A DNA stretch of 64,000 bases from SYIM01 sp041182885 (GTDB lineage Bacteria > Pseudomonadota > Gammaproteobacteria > Burkholderiales > Burkholderiaceae_E). The first letter of the stretch is position 1; the number at the start of each line of letters is the position of its first letter. Of the stretch, positions 38,594 to 48,178 are shown one piece after another. Below the pieces are notes generated by a model that did not search any database, was not told the DNA's origin, and saw nothing but the letters and a program-made list of their open reading frames with translations. The position numbers and the translations under genes were made by a program. The stretch lies in contig JBMSQB010000010.1 in assembly GCA_049423065.1 (NCBI GenBank), forward strand, positions 1 through 64,000, read 5' to 3'.

Positions 38594-41500
38594 TTACAGC
38601 ACGGGCAACGCTGGCACCGCCGGCAAAGCAGACTGCGGCAGGTTGGAAGCGAGCCAGACCGTCGGATCGGTTTCGTTTGCAGGCAGTGCTGCAACATTGA
38701 ACAGACCCACGGTACCGCTCACCTCATTGGCCACCGCAAGCATTGGCAAACCGGTCGGGCTACCCGGCGCGGGAATCAGGAGCAGACCCTCTGGGCCAAG
38801 GTCTCCCCCGGAGATGGCCTTGGTGGTGGAATCCTGAGCCGGCGTCTTGGTGAAGTCACGCGTGTTCTCGTAACTCAGGAAACTGGGGCGATACGGGTCC
38901 GAGACATCGTAAACCGCCACGCCACCAATCCGCTCGAGTCCGACAAACGCAAGCACCTTGTCGCCGACCACTGCGGTCGTCACTCCCTCGGGCTCGGGGC
39001 CCTTGTCGTCGCTGCGGTTGTCAATCGAATTGCTGGTGTGGTTGGCGTTGAAGTTCGAAGGAAGCACTTCAGCAACCAGACGCTCGAGTTGGTCGCCACT
39101 GTCGTAGATCCGGTTTCCGTAAGCGTCCAGGATCGAGAATGAACGCCCCCCAAAGGCCACCAGCTTGTCGAGATCTCCGTCACCGTCAACATCAATCCCA
39201 TTGGTGATGACCTTCAGATCGCCGTCCAGAAGTGCCGCACCGGCTGTCGCGTCGGCCACCGGCTTGCCGCTCCCTCCGAGATCCTTGATCTGTACCTCGT
39301 CCACCGTACGAGAATCGCCCTCGTTGGCCGTGATGTAGTAGGTCTTCCCATTCGTACTGAACGAGGCGATGGCATCCGGCATGTAGGCGCCGTAGAGCTT
39401 GGGGCTTGTCAGGCTGACAGCGGGGATCGTGCCGGCGCCAGACGGCTGACCGGTGGTGTCGTTGTCCGCGTCGATTTTGTTGGCGCCGTTGAAGCCAAAG
39501 ATTCCGAGGCCGATCGTTTCCGTGCCAACGCCATTGACGCCAAAGTCGTTGTCGTTGATCACCGCGAGGCCACCATCAGGCAACAGGGCCAGTCCCTCAG
39601 CCTTGTCATTCGGTGTGTAACCCAGCGACGGCAGGTTGGCGACCCGTTCCTTGTAAACAGGGTTGATGCCTGCAGCGAGCATCTCATCGACGGTCAGCAC
39701 CTCGAGCGTTGTCTTGCCCGTGGGCAGGGTTGGCGTGGCCGTGAGCAGGTTCGTCGCGCCGCGAAGATCGATCTCGTAGAGGACCTTCTTCGCTTCGGGC
39801 GCCACTGACGAATCACGCTCGAACACAAAGATTGTGCCGGTCGCGGGGTTGAACACGGCATCACCGATCTTGTCGAGCGCGCCCAGGTTGAGCGCGGGAC
39901 GCTCCAGCAGGTAGGCGAACTCGGCAATCACCGTTCCCTTGGACGCGGCGGCCGCAAGCGTGCCACCCTGGGGGAGCGCCGTGCCGACAGCAAGATCGCG
40001 CATCGCCATCACTTCGATCCGCACCAGCGGCCCGCCCGTGTCGGTGGTGTTGCCCGACACACTATCAAGGGGGCTCTGCACGAATGCGAAGATCAGCCCC
40101 TGCGCCTCGTTGACCGCCAGCGCTTCGAAGCCGCGATTGGCCTGACGCTTGATTAGATGGGCGGGCAGCGTTTCGGTGCCGAAGGTATCGGTGGTGTCTG
40201 GCGTGAGTGCCGCCGTACCCGAGGGGACATAGCGCACCACCATCTTGCCGGTGGCGTCGAACTCGTAGATGGCCGGGCGATATTCATCGACCATCCACAT
40301 ATTGCCGGCAGCCGTGCGGTAGACACCCTCCAGATCGGCCCCCATGGGATCGTAGGAGAGCGTCTTGTAGCCCAGCGTGACGCCGCCCGACGTGAACGTT
40401 CCCGTGCGGGTGGCGTCGGTGGCGGGGACGATCTGAACCGGCTCCTCATCAGTGCCGGGGATGTTGGGCAGCCCGGTGAGCGGCGTGCCGTCAGCGCGAG
40501 TAAGCATCGTCGTGCCGGCAATCGAGACCTGCCTGGTCGCCGGATCGAATTCGAGCGTGGCAACGCGCGCCTGGTAGCTGGGCAACACGAAGGGCCGCTC
40601 GAGCGCAGCATCCGCATCAACATTCACCGGCTCTCCGTTGGGGCCGCGGTCGCTCACCGTCAGGAAGCGCCACTTGCCGTTGCTGGTCCCAATGTACTGC
40701 AGACCCGAAAAGCCACCGGACGGGACGGACTTGCCGAACGCATCCGTACCGATGGACGAAAGGTCGGAGCCCGTCATGGTGTCGTAGGCGGTCATCACCA
40801 GATCGCCCCGGGCGTGATTTTTGTAGCCCAGCGGGGCGATATCAACGATCTTTGCAGTCGCTGCGCTGAGGTCAAGTACAGCAAGCGCGTTGTTTTCCTG
40901 AAGCGTGACCATCGCCTGCTTGCCGTCGGGCGACACGGCGATGTACTCGGGTTCGATATCGTTCGATGCGCTGACACCCGCGGCAATCCGGACGCCACGC
41001 TCGCGAAGATAGCCCTCCTGCCCGTTGTAGGCGGTGAAATCGAGTTGCTGGACGGTGGCGTTGGCAATTGCTGTGGCGGGGTCGCTCCCCAGGGTCACCA
41101 CGGTAATGCCGCCGTTCGCAACGAACGGGCTGCCACCGTTGTAGTACACATCGGTGGAGCCGCGCTCGTTGATCGACTCGGCCTCGTTGGCAACCAGCAC
41201 CTTCTTGCCGTCGGGCGTAAAGGTCACCATATCCGGACCAACCCCGGCATCCAGGGCGCGCGCGCCGGCCGGCGCCGCCGCGGTGGATGACACCGCGACA
41301 TCGGCTTTAAAGAGCACCAGCTTGCCCGCCGCCGTGGGGTTGGCATCGGCCAACGCCACAGCGACCATGCCGTTGGAAACCGCAACCGAGTTCACCTGCG
41401 GGGTGCTGCCCGCGGTCGTGGCATAACCCTTGAAGTCAAGCCTGCCCACCAGCACCGGATTCGCGGGATCCGACAGGTTCAGCACCTGGATCTCTGCTGC

Positions 41501-44500
41501 GACCGCGTTTACCATGAACATGCGCTTCGAGGTCGGGTCATAGCCGACGATCTCGGCACCACCTGCGTTGTACACATTGGTGCTGAAGGTGCCCACCTTG
41601 CTCAGCGCAAGCTGGGAGGGCTGAAGCACCGACTCGGCACGCATGTTCAAATTCTGGATTCGCTCGTCAAGCGCGGCTGGCGTGTCAGCCTGATCGAACG
41701 CGGTGGAAGCACCGCCAAACACGGCCTTCATGTAGGCCTGGAATACGCCCTGCTCAGCCGAGATCGGCGTGCTCGCCGTGGAGTACTGCTGGGTGGTGGC
41801 CGCAGCGCTGTAGTCAAGCGTCTCGGGTACCGGTTGGCTAAGCGTGTAGCCGCCACCCGCCTTGTCGAGCAGATACCGGAAATTCTCGCCGTTGGCCTTC
41901 GTGGGATAGCTGTCGCCGCCCTGCGCGAGGAAACTCAAGGTGACCATCGAAATTGCCGCCGGCGCGCCCGCCAGCTTGGTTCCGTTGTCGTACAGGCCGA
42001 TTCGTGAACCGTCATCGGCCACCAGGGCAATATCCATCACCCGCGAGCCCGCAGCAAAGTCGGGATCCCAGGAAAAGCTCATGCCTCCCACCTGCGGAAA
42101 CCGTCCCTGAAGCGTACCGGCCGCAACACCGTGCTCAAGAATCGCCTTGAGGCCTTCCGGCGTGGTGTCAAACATCATCAGCTGGTTGTTGAAGCGCAGC
42201 GAATTCTCCAGATCGAGCTGCGACACGCTGCCGTCGGACGGCGGAAGCTTGTCAACCGTACCGTCCGCCTTGGGATCAGAAATTGTGCCGATCTGAGCCC
42301 GGATGCCGCCACCGTTCTTGAGCGACACCACGCGGGTGCTTGATGCCGCAGTCCCGAGCGCGAGCTTGGCTGCATAGCTGTTCGCATCGGCCGACAGGTT
42401 GCCGAGATTGGTTTCCTCGGAGCGCACCAGCGTGCGTTCGCCCTCAAGGTAAACCGACGCGTATCCCGCGACATTTCCGTCTTTTACCGTGATGACGGAC
42501 TGCACCGCATCGGTCAGTGTCTTCACTTTGCCGCCGCGGGTGGCGCTGGCAAATGCGGTGGTTGCAAGCGCGGACTCGGCCACGCCCCATGCCGCAGCGA
42601 CATTGGCATCGGTCGCCGCGTAGGCACCATTGACCGCAGCATTGGCCGTGATGCTGGTTGCGATGAGTTTGCCGGCTTCGTCGAAGTCGACAACCATCCG
42701 GCCCAGATAGGTGTATTCGTTATCGGTACTCACGACCAGCGTCGTCGTGCCGTCCTTGTCTTTCGCGACGAACGGATAGGTCTCCGCAAAGGCGGCCGAA
42801 TGCCCGCCCATCGCAACCGCCTTGTCGTTTGTATCGCCCATCCGGGTGTTGGAGCCCGCTGCAATGACGATGTCGACGCCGGAGAGTTTGGTTGCGAGCA
42901 GCTTTTCGTTGCCAACGATTTGAAGGTGCGACAGCAGCACGATCTTGTTGACGCCCTGCGCGGTAAGGTCATCGACCACCGGCTGGAGCTGCGCGGCGAG
43001 GAGCGTCATGTCGTCGGCTTCGCCATTCGCACCTGGGCCAGTGGGAAAGCCCTTCACCTCGGTTCCGGAAGGCGACGAGATCGCCTCCAGTATCTGCGTG
43101 GTCACGCCGACCAGTCCGATCTTCGCGCCGTTTTCGATCAGAATGGCTGAAGGAACGATCTTGCCCTTCTGCGCGGAAGCGAGTTCGAGTCCTGAGGTGG
43201 CCGTCGTATCGACGTAAATCGACTTCAGGTCGGTGTCGCCGGAAAAATCCAGATTGGCGCTGATGTGGGGAAATTGCGCGCCCAGCGCGCCGCTGGCCCC
43301 TTTGATCGCGTCGCTCAGTACACGCGAGCCCAGATCAAACTCGTGATTGCCGATCGCCGAGGCTTCAACGCCGATCGCGTTGTGAATCGCGATATCAACG
43401 GCTGCAATCGGCACGGTTGCGGTGGCTGCGAGTGCGCCGCCGCCGGCGCTATTGAGCGCAGCAATCACAGAAGCATCGGTTCCCGCAGCCAGGAAGGGCC
43501 CGGGGATGAAGTTGTCTCCACCCACCAGCGTAATGCTGTTCGGGTAAGCATCCTCAAACTTGTCGACCAGAGCTGCGAGTCGGGGCGCGGTCGTAGGCGC
43601 GAGCGTACCCGCTTCTCCGTCAGAAAAATGAAGCAGTTGCAGGGTAAAGGTCTTCTGCGTCAACGCGGTTTTCTGCCCCGCTGCAACGGAGTCCACTGAT
43701 GTGGCTGCGTCGATTTTCGAGGACATCGCAGCCAGGTTTTCCAACGCGCTCACTGCAGCGGATTTCAGATTGGCGCTATTGACGCTAATGCCGGCAACCT
43801 TGGCCTGCGTGGCAACCGAGTTGATGAGCGTCTCAGCTGTGGCCGTAATCTTGTCGGCGGCAAGCGCGCCCGCCGTCATCGCCTTCGCAACTTCGGAAAA
43901 GATGCCTGCTGCGATCTCGTCGTGCTTGTCGGCGGCCACGCCTGCAACCTGCTGAACCTTGACGGTGAGGCTATTGACCATCGTGGCAACGATCACACCC
44001 GCCTTCTGCACCGCGAGCGCGCCGGCCTGTCCGGCGGCTGCCCCCGCAACAGGATCCAGCGTGGTCAGATTCACCGTACCCTTCAGCGCGGCAAGCCCCA
44101 CTGCGTCAAGCACCTGCTCCTGGGCGGCTGCCAGGCTCAAGCCCTTGCTCTGCATCACCTCGGTCACCAGCGTGGTGAGCGGCGTGACTGCAGTGGATCC
44201 GGCCGGGGCCTTGAGAACGCCGGTGAAGTCCACACCGGTGGTGATGTCGCGTCCGCCGAACGCGACCACTGGGCCGTCGACCCCCTGGGGCAAAGTGAAA
44301 TTCCCCTGAGCATCCGACTGCGTGATCGGCTCCCCGGCATCGGGCTGGCCGTTGCGGTTCGTATCGATGAAGACTGTTGCGCCAGCGATGTAGCCATCGA
44401 CCACCTTGCCGGTATTGGTGGGTGGGCTGTTCTTGTCGCGGGTGGCGGCAATGAGTCCGAGTGCGCCCACGCCAACCAGCACGCCGCCGATCGCCGGCGT

Positions 44501-44863
44501 TGCACCGGCCGCCCCTGCGGCGGGTGCAGCAGCATCGGTCGCAGCGGCCGCGCTGGCAGCCTGCGCCTGCGCGAGATCAGCCACAGGCACTGCGGATACG
44601 GCAGCGCTCGCCTCGATGGCGGCGTCCTCCGTATAAATGTCCAGCTCTTCTGCAAGTCGGTCGGCGTCTTTGGACTTCGCACGCACGTTCACGGATGCCG
44701 CAACAGGCGCCGCTCCGGTGTCGACCGTGACCTCCAGCGCGTCAGCGTTCACAGGTACCGCTCGCGCAGCGGCGTTATTCGATGGGGCTTTCCTGGCGGC
44801 CGTCCGCGCCTGAGACGGGGCAGTGACAGTGGCGGGAGTGGTCGACGACGTGGACTTGGTCAT
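38594..44863 (-). CDS. giant multidomain phosphatase: 5'-nucleotidase, choice-of-anchor I and phytase-like esterase modules
   Basis: A 2089-residue protein. Residues 1-150 are Ala-rich with one hydrophobic stretch (GGVLVGVGALGLIAATR) and no Sec signal. About 150-180 (DGYIAGATVFIDTNRNGQPD) looks like a Ca-binding prealbumin-like module, followed by a helical region. A 5'-nucleotidase/UshA metallophosphatase spans about 404-1000 (LHFSDGEAG, GGDNFIPGPFL, GNHEFDLG, then the C-terminal NGGGIRAQIG). A choice-of-anchor I beta-propeller starts near 1090 and resumes near 1815; between them (about 1345-1780) lies a phytase-like esterase module (FLTVSDRGPNGEP, LEGVYRTAAGNMWMVDEYRP). ATG 44863 has GAGG upstream. 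Probably secreted for organophosphate scavenging. RTX repeats are not seen. Confidence 0.85.
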   Translation of the reverse strand: MTKSTSSTTPATVTAPSQARTAARKAPSNNAAARAVPVNADALEVTVDTGAAPVAASVNVRAKSKDADRLAEELDIYTEDAAIEASAAVSAVPVADLAQAQAASAAAATDAAAPAAGAAGATPAIGGVLVGVGALGLIAATRDKNSPPTNTGKVVDGYIAGATVFIDTNRNGQPDAGEPITQSDAQGNFTLPQGVDGPVVAFGGRDITTGVDFTGVLKAPAGSTAVTPLTTLVTEVMQSKGLSLAAAQEQVLDAVGLAALKGTVNLTTLDPVAGAAAGQAGALAVQKAGVIVATMVNSLTVKVQQVAGVAADKHDEIAAGIFSEVAKAMTAGALAADKITATAETLINSVATQAKVAGISVNSANLKSAAVSALENLAAMSSKIDAATSVDSVAAGQKTALTQKTFTLQLLHFSDGEAGTLAPTTAPRLAALVDKFEDAYPNSITLVGGDNFIPGPFLAAGTDASVIAALNSAGGGALAATATVPIAAVDIAIHNAIGVEASAIGNHEFDLGSRVLSDAIKGASGALGAQFPHISANLDFSGDTDLKSIYVDTTATSGLELASAQKGKIVPSAILIENGAKIGLVGVTTQILEAISSPSGTEVKGFPTGPGANGEADDMTLLAAQLQPVVDDLTAQGVNKIVLLSHLQIVGNEKLLATKLSGVDIVIAAGSNTRMGDTNDKAVAMGGHSAAFAETYPFVAKDKDGTTTLVVSTDNEYTYLGRMVVDFDEAGKLIATSITANAAVNGAYAATDANVAAAWGVAESALATTAFASATRGGKVKTLTDAVQSVITVKDGNVAGYASVYLEGERTLVRSEETNLGNLSADANSYAAKLALGTAASSTRVVSLKNGGGIRAQIGTISDPKADGTVDKLPPSDGSVSQLDLENSLRFNNQLMMFDTTPEGLKAILEHGVAAGTLQGRFPQVGGMSFSWDPDFAAGSRVMDIALVADDGSRIGLYDNGTKLAGAPAAISMVTLSFLAQGGDSYPTKANGENFRYLLDKAGGGYTLSQPVPETLDYSAAATTQQYSTASTPISAEQGVFQAYMKAVFGGASTAFDQADTPAALDERIQNLNMRAESVLQPSQLALSKVGTFSTNVYNAGGAEIVGYDPTSKRMFMVNAVAAEIQVLNLSDPANPVLVGRLDFKGYATTAGSTPQVNSVAVSNGMVAVALADANPTAAGKLVLFKADVAVSSTAAAPAGARALDAGVGPDMVTFTPDGKKVLVANEAESINERGSTDVYYNGGSPFVANGGITVVTLGSDPATAIANATVQQLDFTAYNGQEGYLRERGVRIAAGVSASNDIEPEYIAVSPDGKQAMVTLQENNALAVLDLSAATAKIVDIAPLGYKNHARGDLVMTAYDTMTGSDLSSIGTDAFGKSVPSGGFSGLQYIGTSNGKWRFLTVSDRGPNGEPVNVDADAALERPFVLPSYQARVATLEFDPATRQVSIAGTTMLTRADGTPLTGLPNIPGTDEEPVQIVPATDATRTGTFTSGGVTLGYKTLSYDPMGADLEGVYRTAAGNMWMVDEYRPAIYEFDATGKMVVRYVPSGTAALTPDTTDTFGTETLPAHLIKRQANRGFEALAVNEAQGLIFAFVQSPLDSVSGNTTDTGGPLVRIEVMAMRDLAVGTALPQGGTLAAAASKGTVIAEFAYLLERPALNLGALDKIGDAVFNPATGTIFVFERDSSVAPEAKKVLYEIDLRGATNLLTATPTLPTGKTTLEVLTVDEMLAAGINPVYKERVANLPSLGYTPNDKAEGLALLPDGGLAVINDNDFGVNGVGTETIGLGIFGFNGANKIDADNDTTGQPSGAGTIPAVSLTSPKLYGAYMPDAIASFSTNGKTYYITANEGDSRTVDEVQIKDLGGSGKPVADATAGAALLDGDLKVITNGIDVDGDGDLDKLVAFGGRSFSILDAYGNRIYDSGDQLERLVAEVLPSNFNANHTSNSIDNRSDDKGPEPEGVTTAVVGDKVLAFVGLERIGGVAVYDVSDPYRPSFLSYENTRDFTKTPAQDSTTKAISGGDLGPEGLLLIPAPGSPTGLPMLAVANEVSGTVGLFNVAALPANETDPTVWLASNLPQSALPAVPALPVL

Positions 44864-44907
44864 GGCGGGCCTCAAACAATGGAAGCCCTGAACGCTAGTG
44901 ACTGCTT

Positions 44908-44925
44908 ATGACAATTTTGTGTCGG
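44908..44925 (-). promoter_or_regulatory. candidate Pho box upstream of the giant phosphatase gene
   Basis: On the minus strand the 18-mer CCGACACAAAATTGTCAT matches the E. coli PhoB consensus (two CTGTCAT-like heptamers separated by AWAW) at 15 of 18 positions by my hand count, including the full A-rich spacer. It lies 45 bases upstream of ATG 44863. A weak TAGCGT begins 11 bases past the box, the normal PhoB-to-(-10) distance. Confidence 0.5.
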
Positions 44926-44964
44926 TGGAGTACTGGCGTGCGGACGATCTGCTGCGAGTAAGCC

Positions 44965-45642
44965 TCAGTCGCCGCCTGAGATCTCCATCCAGGTCGCAAA
45001 TCTTGCACTGACCTGCACATCGCGGTCGCCATAGCCCCCTTCAAAGAGTGCGCAGTCGACGCCAGCGGCGAAGGCGCAGGCGACATCGATGTGGCTGTCG
45101 CCGGTGAAGAGCGCATCCACTGCATTGCCTCGCAGCCGCGAGATGGCGGCGAGGAGCGGCTCCGGGGCTGGCTTCCTGACGCCACAGGTATCAGCCCCGA
45201 CTACCACATCGAAGTACCCGTCCAGGTTCTTCCTGGCCAGCAACTCCCGGGCCTCAGCCTCGGCCTTGTTGGAACAGATCGCGAGCCGGGCGCCCCGCGC
45301 ACGAAGGGCAGCCAGTACCGACGGAACTCCCCGATACACGCGGGCGAATTTTCCCGATATCGAGCGATAGTGGACGCGGTAGGATTCGAGAAGTGGTTCG
45401 AACCTGTCTTCGGAGGCGCTCGCGGCAACGAGGGCCGCCCTGGCGCTCGCCTCGACTCCGCCATGAAGCGAAGCTCGTACTAGTTCACGTCCGATAGGTG
45501 GAAGCCGATGATCGTACAGTGCAAGGTTAAGCGCTACGGTCAGATCCACAATTGTATCGATCAGCGTTCCGTCCAGATCGAAGACCTGAAGTGGCCGTGC
45601 ATAGAGCTCTGCGAGAGCACGGCTCTGTGGCTGCGCGTTCAA
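44965..45642 (-). CDS. HAD phosphatase, phosphoglycolate phosphatase-like
   Basis: A 225-residue HAD hydrolase of the Gph/PGP type: motif I FDLDGTL (Asp22, Asp24), motif II ICSNKA, motif III Lys in GVRKPAPEPLL and motif IV TGDSHIDVACA. It overlaps the PhnC stop by ATGA and is the last gene of a phnD-E-C-HAD operon. As with the first phn-type operon, a phosphatase is attached to the transporter. It could hydrolyse a phosphate ester or the phosphonate-derived aldehyde. It is not a clear PhnX, because the N-terminal Lys environment of phosphonatase is not recognisable. Confidence 0.82.
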   Translation of the reverse strand: MNAQPQSRALAELYARPLQVFDLDGTLIDTIVDLTVALNLALYDHRLPPIGRELVRASLHGGVEASARAALVAASASEDRFEPLLESYRVHYRSISGKFARVYRGVPSVLAALRARGARLAICSNKAEAEARELLARKNLDGYFDVVVGADTCGVRKPAPEPLLAAISRLRGNAVDALFTGDSHIDVACAFAAGVDCALFEGGYGDRDVQVSARFATWMEISGGD

Positions 45643-46403
45643 GCAACGTCACCATTGTGAGGGCGATAGAGCGCCGACTCCAGCGCTTCATCAAGATCGG
45701 CCACAGGCCGATCAAACATCACACGACCGCTGCGCAGACCCACCACCCGGTCGGCAAACTGTCTGGCCCACTCCACCTGATGCAAGCTGCAGAGCACCGC
45801 AAGCCCTTCATCGCGCGCAACCCGGCGCAAGTCCGAAAGTACGCCGCGCGCCGACTCGGGATCGAGACTCGCCACCGGCTCGTCCGCGAGCAGCACCCGG
45901 CAGTCCTGCGCGAGCACGCGCGCAATCGCAACCCGTTGCTGCTGCCCACCTGAGAGCAGATCGCTTCGCTGATATGCCTTGTCAAGGAGGCCAACACGAT
46001 CAAGGCTTGCAAGCGCCGCCTGTCGGTCCACGCTCGCAAATCGGCGCACCAGCACCCGCCAAAGCGGCGTCGTTCCGAGGCGTCCGGTGAGCACGTTGTC
46101 GATCGCGCTCAGGCGCCCAACCAGATTGTGTTGCTGGAACACAAGGCCCACCGAGCGCCTGTGTTGCCGAAGCGCTTTACCCTCGAGCCGGTTGATCGCC
46201 GCACCCAGCAACCGGACCTCGCCGGAGTCAGGGCGGACCAAACCTGTCAGGCAACGGAACAGGGTGGACTTGCCAGCACCGCTCGGCCCGAGCAGCACCA
46301 CCAACTCGCCAGGGGCCACCGAGATCGATACGTTGTCGAGCGCACAGACGTCGCCGTAGCGTTTGCTGAGCGTATCAACCCGTAGCGTGTCATTGCCAGC
46401 CAT
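45639..46403 (-). CDS. phnC: phosphonate-type ABC transporter ATPase (second PhnC paralogue)
   Basis: A 254-residue ATPase. It has Walker A GPSGAGKST, GLVFQQHNLVGRLSAIDNVL, signature LSGGQQQRVAIARVL, Walker B VLLADEPVASLDP and SLHQVEWA. The ATG at 46403 is two bases after the permease stop, giving MAGNDTLRVDTL; an ATG at 46430 inside the permease gene would add nine residues. Neither has a clear Shine-Dalgarno, so coupling is likely. Confidence 0.9.
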   Translation of the reverse strand: MAGNDTLRVDTLSKRYGDVCALDNVSISVAPGELVVLLGPSGAGKSTLFRCLTGLVRPDSGEVRLLGAAINRLEGKALRQHRRSVGLVFQQHNLVGRLSAIDNVLTGRLGTTPLWRVLVRRFASVDRQAALASLDRVGLLDKAYQRSDLLSGGQQQRVAIARVLAQDCRVLLADEPVASLDPESARGVLSDLRRVARDEGLAVLCSLHQVEWARQFADRVVGLRSGRVMFDRPVADLDEALESALYRPHNGDVA

Positions 46404-46405
46404 GT

Positions 46406-47233
46406 TCAGACCAGCCGCCGCCGCAACCATGCGCTCAACTGATCAATCAGCGTCACCATAATCAGCACCGCGACTGTCAGCGTCAAAAGACGCTGAAAAT
46501 CCAGGAGATCGATCGCAGCCTTGATCTCGATTCCAATCCCCCCCGCGCCAACGATGCCCAGCACCGTTGACGTGCGAACGTTGGCTTCCCAGACATAAAG
46601 CGACACTGAACTCAGGTTGGGGAGTACAGCAGGAAAGACGATATGACCCATGATCGAACCGGTTCCGGCGCCGGTCATTGCAGCCGCCTCAAGCGGTGCC
46701 TTGGGGAGCGTTTCAATCGCCTCGGCGTTCAGCTTGGTGATCACCCCAATCGAGTGGATGAACATGCCCAGCACGCCAGCAAACGGCCCCAGGCCAACTG
46801 CTGCAACGAAGAGGATCGCAAAGACCACTGTGTCGATCCCCCTGCAACCGTTGGCAAAACCCCGGATCAGCCGCGATGCGAACGGACTGGGCGTCACATT
46901 AGCCGCTGCGAACATCGACAGCGGCGCCGATACGATGGCCGCAGCAAGCGTTCCGATGGTGGCAATTGCCACCGTTTCGGCAGCACGCAGCGCCACCGCA
47001 TCCAGCTCGGACAGGTTGGGCGGCCAGGCGGTCGCCGCCCACTTCAGAAGCCGCGGCAAGCCCTCAATCAACTTGCCGGGCTCCACCTTCGCGATCCAGG
47101 CGCAGCCGACCACGAAAGCAAACGCGACAAGCACCGACGCGGCACGGATCAGTCCTGCTCGGGATCGCCAGGAGAATAGCTGCTCCGCATAGCCACCCGC
47201 GGCAAGCCGACGCGCCGGTGCACGCAGGGTCAT
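46406..47233 (-). CDS. phnE: phosphonate-type ABC transporter permease (second PhnE paralogue)
   Basis: A 275-residue permease with about six membrane segments. It has the loop EAIETLPKAPLEAAAMTGAG and the PhnE signature [19 protein letters not shown]. It is a single permease here, unlike the two in the first system, so a homodimer is expected. It sits 16 bases downstream of phnD. Confidence 0.92.
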   Translation of the reverse strand: MTLRAPARRLAAGGYAEQLFSWRSRAGLIRAASVLVAFAFVVGCAWIAKVEPGKLIEGLPRLLKWAATAWPPNLSELDAVALRAAETVAIATIGTLAAAIVSAPLSMFAAANVTPSPFASRLIRGFANGCRGIDTVVFAILFVAAVGLGPFAGVLGMFIHSIGVITKLNAEAIETLPKAPLEAAAMTGAGTGSIMGHIVFPAVLPNLSSVSLYVWEANVRTSTVLGIVGAGGIGIEIKAAIDLLDFQRLLTLTVAVLIMVTLIDQLSAWLRRRLV

Positions 47234-47249
47234 GATGGTGTCCTGCTAC

Positions 47250-48125
47250 TCAACCCTTGAGCACGCCGACTTCGCGACCCATGACCTCAAGCTTGGCGTA
47301 GGGCTCATGCCCCACCGCAACGAAGCCAGAGTACGGCCACGGCATCATCCTGGCGGCGTCATCCTTGGGTAGCGAAGCAAACGCGCTTTGCAAGCGTTTC
47401 GCAAGATCCGGATCAAAGCCACGCCGTACAACCACCGGCTCATTAGGCAAGGGCTCCGACTCCCAGACCACTCGGTTGGAGTCAGGCTTGATCTGCCCGT
47501 TTCGGATCATGGTGTTGCGGTGGGTGTCCCAGCCTGTCGCGAGGTCAACCTGCCCGCCAATGGTCGCCATCTGAGCGGCAGCGGCCGACGCACCTTCCGC
47601 GTAACGCCCGAAGTAGGTACGGGGGTTGATGCCGCGCGAGCGCAGGAAGTGGGTGGGAACCAGCCAGCCCGACGTGGACCCGACGTCCAGCATCTGCATC
47701 GACATCCCTTTGGCGTCATCTGGAAAACTCTTCACCTCGAGCCCGGGCCGGCCCACTACAATCGCCTTGTAGTAATCGCGACCTTCGATCAGCAGCATGG
47801 CAATTGCCTGCGCCTCGCCCTTTTGCTTGGCGAGCACGTATCCCCAGGGCCCCATCTGCGCGACATCGATCTGCTGGTTGGCAAGCGCAACCGCGATGCC
47901 TGCCCAGTCGTTGGCAACTGTCAGGTCAAGATCGCAGCCAACCTGATCGCACACGCTGCGATAGAGCGGCTCCCACACCCGGCGCGTATCGGCCTGTGTG
48001 GGCTGCTGCGGGCCCAAGCCTACCTTCAGGACCGGACGCTTCTGCGCATGCACAAAAGGGGCGGGCAGGGCTGACACCGTTGCCACAGCAAGCGGTGCGG
48101 AAATCAGTTGTCGACGCGTCGTCAT
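47250..48125 (-). CDS. phnD: phosphate/phosphonate-type ABC transporter substrate-binding protein (second PhnD paralogue)
   Basis: A 291-residue PhnD-like protein. The signal peptide MTTRRQLISAPLAVATVSAL contains paired arginines, so Tat export is possible; cleavage is near FVHAQ. The family core is LTVANDWAGIAVALANQQIDVAQMG, KGMSMQMLDVGSTSGWLVP and AQMATIGGQVDLATGWD. ATG 48125 has GGAG upstream. It heads the phnD-E-C-HAD operon and has its own candidate Pho box at 48179-48196. Confidence 0.88.
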   Translation of the reverse strand: MTTRRQLISAPLAVATVSALPAPFVHAQKRPVLKVGLGPQQPTQADTRRVWEPLYRSVCDQVGCDLDLTVANDWAGIAVALANQQIDVAQMGPWGYVLAKQKGEAQAIAMLLIEGRDYYKAIVVGRPGLEVKSFPDDAKGMSMQMLDVGSTSGWLVPTHFLRSRGINPRTYFGRYAEGASAAAAQMATIGGQVDLATGWDTHRNTMIRNGQIKPDSNRVVWESEPLPNEPVVVRRGFDPDLAKRLQSAFASLPKDDAARMMPWPYSGFVAVGHEPYAKLEVMGREVGVLKG

Positions 48126-48178
48126 TGCGCTCTCCAGGTTTGAGGGAAGAAGAATGCTGGAGAGGTTAAGCGGGGCAG

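Noticed and set aside
38594..44863. RTX/type I secreted adhesin
   Set aside because: No glycine-rich nonapeptide Ca-binding repeats and no type I secretion genes are seen; only the N-terminal Ala-rich and hydrophobic stretch hints at this class.
44898..44914. Second Pho heptamer CAGTCAC downstream of TTGTCAT
   Set aside because: The spacing is 10 bases, not 11; the upstream CCGACAC partner at the correct spacing is the better pairing.
44965..45642. Phosphonoacetaldehyde hydrolase PhnX as identity of the HAD gene beside the second phn transporter
   Set aside because: Motifs fit phosphoglycolate-phosphatase-like HAD proteins; no PhnX-specific lysine region is recognisable, and PhnY/PhnA already handle phosphonoacetaldehyde.
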